Positions 7,524 through 15,404 of a stretch of 64,000 bases of DNA are shown in pieces. The stretch spans positions 8,937,501 through 9,001,500 of the forward strand of contig NZ_CP012670.1 in NCBI RefSeq assembly GCF_004135735.1. The letters are read 5' to 3'. The notes beneath the pieces were generated by a model. That model was not told the origin of the DNA. It did not search any database and was given only the letters and a program-made list of their open reading frames with translations. Source of the stretch: Sorangium cellulosum. Lineage in GTDB: Bacteria; Myxococcota_A; Polyangia; Polyangiales; Polyangiaceae. Numbering within the stretch: position 1 is the first letter of the stretch; every line of letters starts with the position of its first letter. A program made the position numbers and the translations under genes.

Positions 7524-7623
7524 CATGTGCGTGCTCCTTGTTCTTCACGGCGAACGCGCCGTCGACGCGGGGAAGATGCGCCCGCTCGGCCCATCGTTCC
7601 ACTGCATGCTAGACATACTCATC

Positions 7624-8556
7624 ATGCCTGCCGTTCATGACGTGGCCACGGTCGATCTCAACCTCGTGCGGGTGCTCAGCGCGCTCCTCGACGAGCGGCA
7701 CCTCACGCGCGCCGGCGAGCGGCTCGGCCTCACCCAGTCGGCGACGAGCCACGCGCTCGGCCGGCTCCGGCGCCTCTTCGGCGATCCGCTCTTCGTCCGC
7801 ACCTCGCGCGGCCTCGCCCCGACGGCGCGCGCCCAGGAGCTGGCGGAGCCGGTGCGCGAGGCGATGCGCGCTCTCGATCGCTGCTTCCGCGCCGAGGAGC
7901 CGTTCGTCGCCGCGAGCGCCGTCCGCCGCTTCAACGTCGCCACCTCCGACTACGGCTCCTTCGTCCTCGCGCCGAAGCTCCTCGAGCGCCTCGGGCGCGA
8001 GGCGCCGGGCGTCGATCTCTGGCTCCGCACGATCGACGCCTCGTTCGAGGAGCAGCTCGCCCGCGGCGACGCCGACGTGGTGGTGGCCCCGACGCGCAGA
8101 GACGAGCTCCCCGTCGGCGTCCGCTCACGCCCGCTCTACCGCGAGCGCTTCGTCTGCCTCGTGCGCAAGGGGCACCCGCGGGTGAAGAAGGGCATCGACC
8201 TCGCCTCCTGGACGTCGATGCGCCACGTCTTCATCGCCCCGCGCGGCACGCCCGGCGGCGTCGTCGACGAGACGCTGGCGCAGCTCGGGGAGCGCCGTCG
8301 CGTGGCGCTGGCGGTGCCGCACTTCCTCCTCGCGCCGCACGTGGTCGCCGGCTCCGACCTCGTCGTCACCGTCGGCGCGCGCGTGGCCGAGGCCTTCGCG
8401 GAGATCCTCCCGTTGCGCGTGGTCGATCCGCCGGTGAAGCTCCCCGGCTTCGAGGTGCGCATGTACTGGCACGAGCGCCACCACCGCGATCCGGCGCAGC
8501 GGTGGCTCCGCGACGCGGTGCGCCGGGCGGCCGAGCCGTCGTCCGTCGGCGCGTGA
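7624..8556 (+). CDS. LysR-family transcriptional regulator
   Basis: A 310-aa regulator. The N-terminal winged HTH reads D-L-N-L-V-R-V-L-S-A-L-L-D-E-R-H-L-T-R-A and then L-T-Q-S-A-T-S-H-A-L-G-R-L-R, ending at F-V-R-T-S-R-G-L-x-P-T. The rest is the LysR effector-binding domain (R-F-N-V-A-T-S-D-Y). It is most like the NodD/PcpR-type branch by its HTH wording. The start is unclear: ATG 7624 fits the family's N-terminus, ATG 7606 adds six residues, and neither has a good ribosome site. It probably controls the divergent oxidoreductase gene and itself. Confidence 0.86.
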   Translation: MPAVHDVATVDLNLVRVLSALLDERHLTRAGERLGLTQSATSHALGRLRRLFGDPLFVRTSRGLAPTARAQELAEPVREAMRALDRCFRAEEPFVAASAVRRFNVATSDYGSFVLAPKLLERLGREAPGVDLWLRTIDASFEEQLARGDADVVVAPTRRDELPVGVRSRPLYRERFVCLVRKGHPRVKKGIDLASWTSMRHVFIAPRGTPGGVVDETLAQLGERRRVALAVPHFLLAPHVVAGSDLVVTVGARVAEAFAEILPLRVVDPPVKLPGFEVRMYWHERHHRDPAQRWLRDAVRRAAEPSSVGA

Positions 8557-8697
8557 CGGAAGTGAGCAGCGCACGCCGGTTCGGGAGCCGGCCCGGGCCG
8601 CGTCAGACGTCGCGCCGTCGCGCTCGAGGGCGCGCCCACCCCGCGGGGCGGCGGGGATCTCGCGCGTCCCTCCTCCGGGAGAGGGACCTCCGGTGCA

Positions 8698-9879
8698 TCA
8701 GTTCTCTTCGAAGGGCTCGAAGATCTCTGCGCACACGTGGATCACGTCCTCGGTCTCCGGAACCTGATAGGGGACGCAACCCATGCTGCACGTATAGCGA
8801 TGCTCGCCATGCGGCGGAGTACACGTCGCGACCACGGTGTCGTCCTCTTCGCAGCGCGTCCAGCCGACGCCATTGCCGCAGTCGTGCTCTGGCATGTCCG
8901 GCTTGAACCAGCCGAGCGGCCGAGCGCCGAAGCCCTCGTAGCACGCGTCGTCCCGGCTGTCGTCCTCCGAAGCGACGCTGTGATCCCCGTACTTGCCGGT
9001 GATGGGCGACGGCACGAGCCCCGGGATCCTCGTCGGATCGTCGTCGCGGACGGGGTCGCACAGCGCGCCCGCGACCATGGTGTCGAAGCGGATCTGATGT
9101 CCCGGGTGGGCCGTGTTCGTCCGGGGAACGACCGTCTCGTCCTGGTTGTGGATGCTCACGCCGCGATCCTCGTCGACCATCCAGACGAAGAGCTCGCGCG
9201 CGACGAAGATGCTGCGATAGCAGATGTCGCGGCTGTCCTGGTCCCCCCACACGATGTCGCAGCGCCTCTTGCCCTCGGGCGGGACCAGGTCGCGGAACGC
9301 CGCGTTGTCGGGGTTGCCCGCCCATACCTTTCGGATACAGTTCTTCGTGGTGAAGTAGTCGGCCTGTCCTTCGGACGACAGGAACGTGCCCAGGTCGCTG
9401 ATGTCGCTCGTCGGCGCCTCCCCCCGCTTGCCGCCGTTCTTGAACGGGAACCCACCGAAGAAGTGTCCGATCTCGTGGCACGTGATCATGCGCATCACAT
9501 CGCGCGTGAGGTACTGGTTGAGGATCTTGTTCTTCGGGACGAGGGTCCAGCCCCGCACGCCGCGGATCTCGGCGCCGTAGAGGGAGGGCGAATCCCACTT
9601 CGGCTCGATCGTGATCGTGGCCGACCGCGCCGCCGCGTACGGCCGGTAGAGGTCCACGACCTCCTCCGCCACCTGCAGCGCCGTCTCCGCGTCGATCGTC
9701 AGCGCGGCGTCGTCGGGCACGGACTGCGCGCCGCTCGCCGACGCGGCGAGCTCTCGCGCCGCCGCGGCCTCGCCGCCGCCGGACGCGCTCGCGTCGGTGT
9801 CCGTCGAGAGATCCGCCGGCGCGCAGCCCGACATGGCCAGGCCGACGAAAAGCATGCTCAGACTCGTGCTCTTCTTCAT
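8698..9879 (-). CDS. Secreted HEIGH-motif metalloprotease-like lipoprotein
   Basis: A 393-aa protein; ATG at 9879 with GGAG upstream. The signal peptide has lipobox L-A-M-S-G-C (C19), then a Ser/Ala/Gly linker to about residue 55. Residues 135-139 are H-E-I-G-H, the HExxH zinc signature, within M-I-T-C-H-E-I-G-H-F-F-G-G. A possible third ligand Glu lies at 170 in S-S-E-G-Q-A-D-Y-F, giving the gluzincin-like HExxH...E layout. The C-terminal half is Cys-rich and probably disulfide-bonded. The predicted role is a cell-surface or outer-membrane zinc protease. The family was not identified beyond this, and no partner gene is adjacent. Confidence 0.75.
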   Translation of the reverse strand: MKKSTSLSMLFVGLAMSGCAPADLSTDTDASASGGGEAAAARELAASASGAQSVPDDAALTIDAETALQVAEEVVDLYRPYAAARSATITIEPKWDSPSLYGAEIRGVRGWTLVPKNKILNQYLTRDVMRMITCHEIGHFFGGFPFKNGGKRGEAPTSDISDLGTFLSSEGQADYFTTKNCIRKVWAGNPDNAAFRDLVPPEGKRRCDIVWGDQDSRDICYRSIFVARELFVWMVDEDRGVSIHNQDETVVPRTNTAHPGHQIRFDTMVAGALCDPVRDDDPTRIPGLVPSPITGKYGDHSVASEDDSRDDACYEGFGARPLGWFKPDMPEHDCGNGVGWTRCEEDDTVVATCTPPHGEHRYTCSMGCVPYQVPETEDVIHVCAEIFEPFEEN

Positions 9880-10353
9880 TCAACACTCCAGATCGTGCGC
9901 CCGCGGGACCACGCGCCGGGGGCGCAAGCTCGACATCCAAGGGACTGCACCGCTTGCCCTCCGGTGATCGACTCCGCCCGCGGAGGGAGCAGCGGCCGAC
10001 AGGACGGTAGCATTCACGAGGACACGAACCAGGCGAGTTAACACAACTCAACGGATCCAGTTGAATAGTTCACGGTTGGAGGCCGCGCCCACCCCCGTGT
10101 CCCGGGGTCCGCGCGGCGATCCCGTGCAGCAGAGTCTCGACGCCCGCGCCGAGCGCGGCTCACCTGTCGAGCGCCGCGCCGGCGCGACGCCGCGCAGGCC
10201 GGTCCGCGCGCGCCGCGCAGGCCGGTCCGCGCGCGCCGCGCAGGCCGGTCCGCGCGCCCCGGAGACCGCGACCGGGGCGTCGATCGGCCCGATCTCGGCC
10301 GCCTCCGCGCCGCCGCGTGACGCCGGCGCGGAGGCCTGCTGAGATGGAGGGGC
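9880..10353. other. Divergent intergenic region with GC-rich 23-bp repeats
   Basis: Separates the minus-strand metalloprotease-like gene from the plus-strand FHA regulator and must contain both promoters. An AT-richer patch at 10039-10075 includes TCAAC and GTTGA half-sites seven bases apart. At about 10190-10262 there are three copies of a 23-bp GC repeat containing CAGGCCGGTCCGCGCGCGCC. The only plus-strand ORF here (10061-10342) has a low-complexity composition and looks spurious. Confidence 0.5.
10190..10262. repeat. 23-bp GC-rich tandem repeat, three copies
   Basis: Direct repeats with a 23-bp period containing GCGCAGGCCGGTCCGCGCG, about 90 bp upstream of the FHA sigma-54 activator. No coding role is apparent. 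Confidence 0.8.
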
Positions 10354-11907
10354 ATGCCTCCGTGGAATGACGACGACGCCGCCTCCACCGATCTCCTGGC
10401 CGGACCGGTGCAGCCCGACACGACCGCCGCCGAGAGCTTCGCGCTGTCCGTCATGTCGGGCCCGGACGAGGGCCGCCGGTTCACCGTGGCGCCGGGGCTC
10501 CCCGCGCGCGTGCTCGTTGGCAAGAGCCCCGCCTGCGACCTCCCGCTCACCGACCGGCTCGTCTCGCGCCGCCACGCCGCCTTCGAGCTCGCCGGCCCTC
10601 GCCTCCGCGTCACCGACCTCGGCTCGACCAACGGCACCTTCGTCCAGGGGATCCGCGTCGGCGACGCGTACCTCCAGGGAGGCGAGCTCGTCCGCCTCGG
10701 CGAGACCGTGCTCCGCGTCGAGGCGCTCGGCCTGACGCAGGCGGCCGAGCTGTCGCGCGCCGTGCGCTTCGGCAAGCTCGTCGGGGCGAGCGAGGAGATG
10801 CGGCGGCTCTACCCGCTGTGCGAGCGCCTCGCGGCCTCGAGCGTGCCCGTCGTCATCGAGGGCGAGACGGGGACCGGCAAGGAGGTGCTCGCCGAGGCGA
10901 TCCACGAGCAGGGGCCGCGGGCCGCCGGGCCGTTCGTCGTCTTCGACTGCACCGCGGTGCCGCCGACGCTCGTCGAGTCCGCGCTCTTCGGGCACGAGCG
11001 CGGCGCGTTCACCGGCGCGAACGAGGCGCGCCGCGGCGTCTTCGAGGAGGCCCACGGCGGCACGCTGCTGCTCGACGAGATCGGCGATCTCGATCTCGCG
11101 CTCCAGGCGAAGCTCCTCCGCGCCATCCAGCGCTCGGAGGTGCAGCGCGTCGGCTCGAACCGGTGGATCCGCGTCGACATCCGCGTGCTCGCCGCGACCC
11201 GGCGCGACCTGGAGCGCGAGATCCAGGCCGGCCGGTTCCGGGACGATCTGTTCTTCCGGCTCGCGGTGGCGCGGATCGAGCTGCCGCCGCTCCGCAAGCG
11301 GCGGGGCGACGTCACGGTGCTCGCGCACCACTTCTGGCGACAGCTCGCGGGCCGCGGGGTCCCCTTCCCCCAGGGGTTCAGCGAGCGGCTCGAGGACTAC
11401 GACTGGCCGGGCAACGTGCGCGAGCTCTACAACGCCGTGGCGCGCCGCGTGGCGCTCGGCGAGGCCGCGCCGATCGAGACCGCGCGGTCCGGGCTGGCCT
11501 CCTCGGGCGGGCCGGCCTCGACGCGCGGGCCCGCCTCGGCGCGCGGGCCCGCCTCGACGCGCGGGCCCGCCTCGGCGCGCGGGCCCGCCTCGACGGCGGA
11601 GCCGGCCCCGCCGTCCGGCGCCGCGTGGCCGGCGATCGCGTCCTCGGCGGGCGGGCCCCCGTCCTCGACCGCGCTCGCGGAGGCCGGCGAGGGCGCCGAG
11701 CCCGCGATCTCCGGCGACGTCATCGAGGAGATCCTCGCGCTCGACCTGCCCCTCGCGCGCGCGCGGGAGCGCATCGTCGAGCACTTCGAGCGGCGGTACG
11801 TGCAGCGCGTCCTCGCGCAGCACGGGGGCAATGTGCGGAGCGCGGCGGCCGCGTCGGGCATCGCGCGGCGGTACTTCCAGATCCTGCGCGCCCGGCGCTC
11901 CGCCTGA
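10354..11907 (+). CDS. FHA-domain sigma-54-dependent transcriptional activator
   Basis: A 517-aa bacterial enhancer-binding protein. Residues about 30-125 are an FHA domain (G-K-S-P-A-C-D; S-R-R-H-A-A-F-E; L-G-S-T-N-G-T-F-V) that binds phosphothreonine peptides. Residues about 140-380 are the AAA+ domain: Walker A G-E-T-G-T-G-K-E at 170-177, the sigma-54 contact loop G-A-F-T-G-A at 217-222, Walker B L-L-L-D-E-I-G-D near 238, and R-F-R-D-D-L-F-F-R-L. A low-complexity insert of T-R-G-P-A-S-type repeats precedes the Fis-type HTH at the C-terminus (G-N-V-R-S-A-A-A-A-S-G-I-A-R-R-Y). The kinase immediately downstream is an obvious candidate to supply the phospho-signal read by the FHA domain. Such FHA activators are common in myxobacterial development. 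Confidence 0.95.
   Translation: MPPWNDDDAASTDLLAGPVQPDTTAAESFALSVMSGPDEGRRFTVAPGLPARVLVGKSPACDLPLTDRLVSRRHAAFELAGPRLRVTDLGSTNGTFVQGIRVGDAYLQGGELVRLGETVLRVEALGLTQAAELSRAVRFGKLVGASEEMRRLYPLCERLAASSVPVVIEGETGTGKEVLAEAIHEQGPRAAGPFVVFDCTAVPPTLVESALFGHERGAFTGANEARRGVFEEAHGGTLLLDEIGDLDLALQAKLLRAIQRSEVQRVGSNRWIRVDIRVLAATRRDLEREIQAGRFRDDLFFRLAVARIELPPLRKRRGDVTVLAHHFWRQLAGRGVPFPQGFSERLEDYDWPGNVRELYNAVARRVALGEAAPIETARSGLASSGGPASTRGPASARGPASTRGPASARGPASTAEPAPPSGAAWPAIASSAGGPPSSTALAEAGEGAEPAISGDVIEEILALDLPLARARERIVEHFERRYVQRVLAQHGGNVRSAAAASGIARRYFQILRARRSA
11518..11600. repeat. 18-bp in-frame tandem repeat inside the FHA regulator
   Basis: About four and a half copies of an 18-bp unit (GCGCGGGCCCGCCTCGAC and its GCG variant) encoding S-T-R-G-P-A / S-A-R-G-P-A. 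It forms a flexible linker between the AAA+ and Fis HTH domains. Confidence 0.85.
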
Positions 11908-11968
11908 CACGCCGGCGCGGCCGGCGACCGCGGCGCTCCGCCTGACACGCCGGCGCGGCCGGCGACCG
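11893..11968. repeat. 38-bp tandem duplication carrying a gene's stop codon
   Basis: Two copies (11893-11930 and 11931-11968) of a 38-bp unit beginning CGGCGCTCCGCCTGACACGC. The first copy includes the last codons and TGA (11905-11907) of the FHA regulator, and the second repeats them downstream. The second copy forms the left arm of the large inverted repeat that follows. Confidence 0.9.
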
Positions 11969-11995
11969 CGGCGCGCCGCGGTCGCCGGCCGCGCC
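11952..11995. terminator. 44-bp perfect inverted repeat between FHA regulator and kinase
   Basis: Positions 11952-11973 and 11974-11995 are exact reverse complements (22-bp arms, no spacer), nearly all G and C. It lies after the regulator's stop and ends 17 bp before the kinase ATG. There is no T-run, so it is not a textbook intrinsic terminator. It could act as a terminator or attenuator, an mRNA stability element, or a site limiting kinase translation. Confidence 0.55.
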
Positions 11996-12012
11996 ATGAT
12001 ATCGTCCGACCG

Positions 12013-13500
12013 ATGGTGCAGGCCCCGAGCCACGACGGAGCGCTCGCCGTCGTCCGCTACCTGCTCTTCGACGAGATCGGGGCGGGCGGCATGGCGACCG
12101 TGCACATCGGCCGGCAGCACGGGTCGGCGGGGCTCCGGCGCACCGTCGCCATCAAGCGGCTCTACCCGCAGCTCGTCCGGGACCCCGAGCTCACCGCGAT
12201 GCTCCTCGACGAGGCGCGCGTCGCGGCCCGCATCCAGCACCCGAACGTGGTCTCGACGATCGACGTCGTGGCGAGCGGCGGCGAGCTCTTGCTCGTCATG
12301 GAGTACGTGCACGGCGAGTCGCTGGCGCGCCTGCTCCGCGCGGCGACGCGCGACGGCGGCGCGCCCCCGCCGCGCATCGCCTGCGCGGTGCTCGCGGGCG
12401 CGCTCCACGGCCTGCACGCGGCGCACGAGGCCACCGGCGAGGACGGCGCCCCGCTCGGCCTCGTGCACCGCGACGTGTCGCCGCACAACCTGCTCGTCGG
12501 CGAGGACGGCGTCTCGCGCGTGCTCGACTTCGGCGTGGCCAAGGCCGCGGGGCGCGCGCAGATCACGCGCGACGGGCAGATCAAGGGGAAGCTGGCCTAC
12601 ATGCCGCCCGAGCAGATCGCGGGGGAGCCGCTCGATCGGCGCGCGGACGTGTACGCGGCGGGGGTGGTGCTCTGGGAGATGCTGACGGGCGAGCGCCTGT
12701 TCGAGGGGCGGGGCGAGGCGCTCTCCATCCTGCGGCTGTTGCAGGCGGGCGTGGATCCGCCGAGCGCGCGCCGGCCCGGGGTGCCGCCCGCGCTCGAGGC
12801 GGTCACGCTGCGCGCGCTCGCGCGCGATCCCGGGGACCGGTTCCCGACCGCGCACGCCATGGCGCTGGCGCTGGAGGCGACCGGCCTCGCCGCGTCGACC
12901 TCGGAGGTGAGCGCCTGGGTGACGTCGCTCGTGGGCGAGTCGCTGGCCGAGCGCGCGGCGCGGATCGTCGAGATCGAGCAGGTCCGGGCGACGCCCGTCG
13001 CGTCGCTCCCCCCCGAGGCGATCGCGGCGGAGATCCCGGAGGCGAGCCCGCGGCAGGCCGCGAGCCCCGCGCGGCGGCGGCTCTGGGCCGCGGCCGCGGC
13101 GACCGGGGGGCTGCTCGCGATCGCGGCCGCCGCAGCGAGCCTCGCGCGCGCCGGGGCGGCGCCGCACGCCCGCGCGAGGGCCGGCGTGGCCGCCGCGGCG
13201 CGGGCGCACGCCGCGCCGCAGGCCGGCGCGGCGGCGTCCGTCGCGGCGGCCGCGGCCGGCGCGGCGACCGGCGCGCCCGGGGCCTCCGCGGCCGGCGCGC
13301 CCGGGGCCTCCGCGGCCGGCGCGACCGGGCCCTCCGCGGCCGGCGCGGATGCGCCTCCCACGCCGACCACGACGGCCACGCCTGCCGTCGGCGCGAACGC
13401 CCCCAGGCGCCCGCGCCGCGCCCCCGCGCGCGACGGATGCGACCCGCCGTTCGTCATCGATGCCCAGGGTCACAAGCGCTACAAGCGGGAGTGCTTCTGA
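12013..13500 (+). CDS. Membrane-anchored Hanks-type Ser/Thr protein kinase
   Basis: A 495-aa protein. The kinase domain covers residues about 15-290: the Gly-rich loop G-A-G-G-M-A-T-V, the Lys in V-A-I-K-R-L, the catalytic loop H-R-D-V-S-P-H-N (the myxobacterial variant of HRDLKPxN), D-F-G-V-A-K, and P-P-E-Q-I-A-G-E. One hydrophobic segment near residues 357-380 crosses the membrane. The outside part is about 110 residues of Ala/Gly/Pro repeats ending in C-D-P-P-F-V-I-D-A-Q-G-H-K-R-Y-K-R-E-C-F. The same ending occurs on the partial protein at base 1. The next gene, 10 bp downstream, encodes a PEGA/TPR-like protein. It may feed the FHA activator upstream. No ribosome site is evident before ATG 12013. 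Confidence 0.94.
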   Translation: MVQAPSHDGALAVVRYLLFDEIGAGGMATVHIGRQHGSAGLRRTVAIKRLYPQLVRDPELTAMLLDEARVAARIQHPNVVSTIDVVASGGELLLVMEYVHGESLARLLRAATRDGGAPPPRIACAVLAGALHGLHAAHEATGEDGAPLGLVHRDVSPHNLLVGEDGVSRVLDFGVAKAAGRAQITRDGQIKGKLAYMPPEQIAGEPLDRRADVYAAGVVLWEMLTGERLFEGRGEALSILRLLQAGVDPPSARRPGVPPALEAVTLRALARDPGDRFPTAHAMALALEATGLAASTSEVSAWVTSLVGESLAERAARIVEIEQVRATPVASLPPEAIAAEIPEASPRQAASPARRRLWAAAAATGGLLAIAAAAASLARAGAAPHARARAGVAAAARAHAAPQAGAAASVAAAAAGAATGAPGASAAGAPGASAAGATGPSAAGADAPPTPTTTATPAVGANAPRRPRRAPARDGCDPPFVIDAQGHKRYKRECF

Positions 13501-13510
13501 CGCAGACCGG

Positions 13511-14401
13511 ATGACCCAGCGCCCCCCTCGCCACGCCCTCGCCGTCGCGATCGCCCTGTCGGCGCTCGCCTGCCTGACGCCCGCCCGCGCTCACGCCGGC
13601 GACGTCGAGGCGTGCCTGACGGCCTCCGAGGAGGGCCAGCGCCTGCGCGACGAGGGCCGGCTGCGCGAGGCGCGCGCGCGCTTCATCGCGTGCGGCGACG
13701 CCGCGTGCCCCGCGCTCGTCCGGTCGGACTGCGCGGGCTGGCTCTCCGAGCTCGAGGCGCGCATGCCGACGCTGATCCTGAGCGCGCAGGACGCGCGCGG
13801 CCACGACGTGGCCGACGTCCAGGTGACGCTCGACGGCGCCCCGCTGGCCGCGCGCCTCGACGGCCGGGCCGTGGAGGTCGATCCGGGCGAGCACGTGCTC
13901 CGCTTCGAGCGCGCGGGCAGCGCTCCCGTGGCGCTTCGGCTCGTCGTGCGCGAGGGGGAGAAGCTGCGCCGCGTCTCGGCGCGGCTCACCTCGCCCGCCG
14001 CGCCGGGGGCAGGCGCGGGCGCGCCTGGGAGAGGCGCGGGCGCGTCGCGCGAGGACGCGGGGGCGCCCTCGTCCGCGGGCGTGCCGATCCTGCCGATCGC
14101 GCTCGGCGGCGTCGCCGTCGCGGGCGGCGTCGCCTACGCGGCGTTCGGCCTGAGCGCGCGCGCCGACGCCGACCACCTGCGGGCGACCTGCGCGCCGCGC
14201 TGCACCGAGGCGGACGTCGACGCGGTGCGGACGAAGGTCGTCGCCGCCAACATCGCGTTCGGCGTCGGCGTGGCGGCGCTCGGCGGCGCCGTGGCCGCGC
14301 TCCTGCTGCGCCGCCCCGGCGCCGCCGCGCGCGCCGCCGCCGCGGTGCACGTCGTCCCCTTGCCCGGGGGCGCCGCCGCCACGCTCGGCGCGCGGTTCTG
14401 A
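13511..14401 (+). CDS. PEGA/TPR-like envelope protein, paralogue of 332-1288
   Basis: A 296-aa protein starting 10 bp after the kinase stop. The signal peptide ends near A-R-A-H-A. A Cys-containing helical repeat region follows (E-A-C-L-T-A-S-E-E-G-Q, then R-S-D-C-A-G-W-L-S-E-L). Next comes a PEGA-like strand pair (V-T-L-D-G-A-P-L-A-A-R-L-D-G, then V-D-P-G-E-H-V-L-R-F-E), a Gly/Ala linker, and two hydrophobic segments around a C-A-P-R-C loop. The order and motifs match 332-1288 closely, down to the Cys pair. The consistent position after a kinase suggests it works with the kinase at the envelope, perhaps as a sensor or anchor. The molecular function is unknown. Confidence 0.78.
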   Translation: MTQRPPRHALAVAIALSALACLTPARAHAGDVEACLTASEEGQRLRDEGRLREARARFIACGDAACPALVRSDCAGWLSELEARMPTLILSAQDARGHDVADVQVTLDGAPLAARLDGRAVEVDPGEHVLRFERAGSAPVALRLVVREGEKLRRVSARLTSPAAPGAGAGAPGRGAGASREDAGAPSSAGVPILPIALGGVAVAGGVAYAAFGLSARADADHLRATCAPRCTEADVDAVRTKVVAANIAFGVGVAALGGAVAALLLRRPGAAARAAAAVHVVPLPGGAAATLGARF

Positions 14402-14413
14402 GGTCCCAGGCGC

Positions 14414-14435
14414 GCCGCGGCCCCGCGGCCGCGGC
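14414..14435. terminator. GC hairpin between convergent genes
   Basis: GCCGCGG (14414-14420) and CCGCGGC (14429-14435) can pair across an eight-base loop in the 46-bp gap between two converging stop codons. It is a plausible shared terminator, but it lacks a T-tract. Confidence 0.3.
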
Positions 14436-14447
14436 CGGGCCTCCAGC

Positions 14448-14930
14448 TCAGAACGAGCCCTGGCGCAGGTTGATGGCGTACTCGAGGTACGCCTTCAGGC
14501 AGAGGGACATGTGCATCCAGCCCTGGCAGTTCCCGTAGGACGCCTGCAATCCCTTCTCGGTCTCCTTCCAGCCCGACTCGGAGATCCGGAGGAGCGTCGA
14601 GCTCGGGCCCAGGGCCTCGAAGCGCATCTCCACCCGCGTGTTGTAGGGGAGCGTCTTCACCGGTTTCCCGTCGCCGTCGTCGCCCGGCTCGCCGGCCTCC
14701 CACTCGAAGACGATGAGCTCGTCGGGGATGACCTGCTTGACGAAGACCGGAAAGGGCTTGCCGCCGTCGAAATCGGCGAAGCTCCACAGGACGGTGACCC
14801 CTTCGTCGAGCGGCCCGCTCGCGCCGCCGGTCGTGAAATACCCGCTGAGCTTCTTCGGGTTGTAGACCGCATCGAAGACCTCGTGGACGGGCTTCTGGAT
14901 CTTCGTCTGGACCTGGAACTTGAGCTCCAT
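14448..14930 (-). CDS. SRPBCC / AHSA1-family protein
   Basis: A 160-aa cytoplasmic protein; ATG at 14930 follows a strong AAGGAGG site. The sequence opens M-E-L-K-F-Q-V-Q-T-K-I-Q-K-P-V-H-E-V-F-D-A-V and has the activator-of-Hsp90-like START-fold pattern (E-L-I-V-F-E-W-E; T-R-V-E-M-R-F-E; then a C-terminal helix G-W-M-H-M-S-L-C-L-K-A-Y-L-E). Members bind hydrophobic ligands in a deep cavity. It is divergent from an ArsR-type repressor; ArsR/SRPBCC pairs are very common and the repressor normally controls the SRPBCC gene. The ligand is unknown. Confidence 0.88.
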   Translation of the reverse strand: MELKFQVQTKIQKPVHEVFDAVYNPKKLSGYFTTGGASGPLDEGVTVLWSFADFDGGKPFPVFVKQVIPDELIVFEWEAGEPGDDGDGKPVKTLPYNTRVEMRFEALGPSSTLLRISESGWKETEKGLQASYGNCQGWMHMSLCLKAYLEYAINLRQGSF

Positions 14931-15061
14931 GACGCCTCCTTGTCGCGGCAGCACCTCGACCGCGCGCGACGAGCGAGCGCGCACGACGCGCGGACACGAC
15001 GACGCACCGATGCGCCGACCGTACGGCGCCTGGCTGCACGCGTCGATTGACCGCCCCGCAT

Positions 15062-15083
15062 CATGTTATATTCTTATAACATG
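15062..15083. promoter_or_regulatory. Probable ArsR operator palindrome overlapping the arsR-type start codon
   Basis: CATGTTATA (15062-15070) and TATAACATG (15075-15083) are perfect 9-bp inverted arms around TTCT. It is the most AT-rich patch in this area and includes the chosen ATG (15081). ArsR-family dimers typically bind imperfect inverted repeats in their own promoters, so autoregulation and control of the divergent SRPBCC gene are likely. Confidence 0.6.
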
Positions 15084-15404
15084 TCAAGCGCGGATCCGGA
15101 CGACCTCGTCTTCAAGGCGCTGGCCGATGGCCGGCGGCGAGAGATCCTGGACCTGCTCAAGGACGGGCCGAAGACCACGGGCGAGCTGTGCGATCATTTC
15201 GTCGACTGGGATCGCTGCACGGTGATGCAGCACCTCGGCGTGCTGGAGAAGGCCGAGCTGGTGATCGCCAGGCGGGAGGGGCGTCACCGCTGGAACTACC
15301 TGAACGTGCTCCCGATCAAGCGGATCCAGGATCGGTGGATCAGCCCGTACGCGTCCGCCGCGGTCGACCTGCTCGACCGGCTGAAGCGCGATCTGGAGAC
15401 GTGA
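15081..15404 (+). CDS. ArsR-family HTH transcriptional regulator
   Basis: A 107-aa winged-helix regulator. Visible motifs are V-F-K-A-L-A-D-G-R-R-R-E-I-L-D-L-L, the recognition region C-T-V-M-Q-H-L-G-V-L-E-K-A-E-L-V, and the wing R-R-E-G-R-H-R-W-N-Y-L-N. No ArsR-type metal-binding Cys pair (CxC) is present, so it belongs to the metal-independent group usually paired with SRPBCC proteins. The ATG at 15081 fits the family length; an in-frame ATG at 15063 would add six residues. Both starts lie in or next to the palindrome described separately. A leaderless or very short-leader transcript is possible because no ribosome site precedes 15081. Confidence 0.88.
   Translation: MSSADPDDLVFKALADGRRREILDLLKDGPKTTGELCDHFVDWDRCTVMQHLGVLEKAELVIARREGRHRWNYLNVLPIKRIQDRWISPYASAAVDLLDRLKRDLET

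Noticed and set aside
10061..10342. A small plus-strand ORF before the FHA regulator
   Set aside because: Mostly Arg/Ala/Pro from GC repeats, no ribosome site, and it covers the 23-bp repeat array.
10048..13473. A very long open frame (about 1,100 codons) on the minus strand opposite the FHA regulator and kinase
   Set aside because: It is the antisense of two unmistakable genes. Its translation is Arg/Ala/Gly-rich with no domain, as expected from the high-GC third-position effect.
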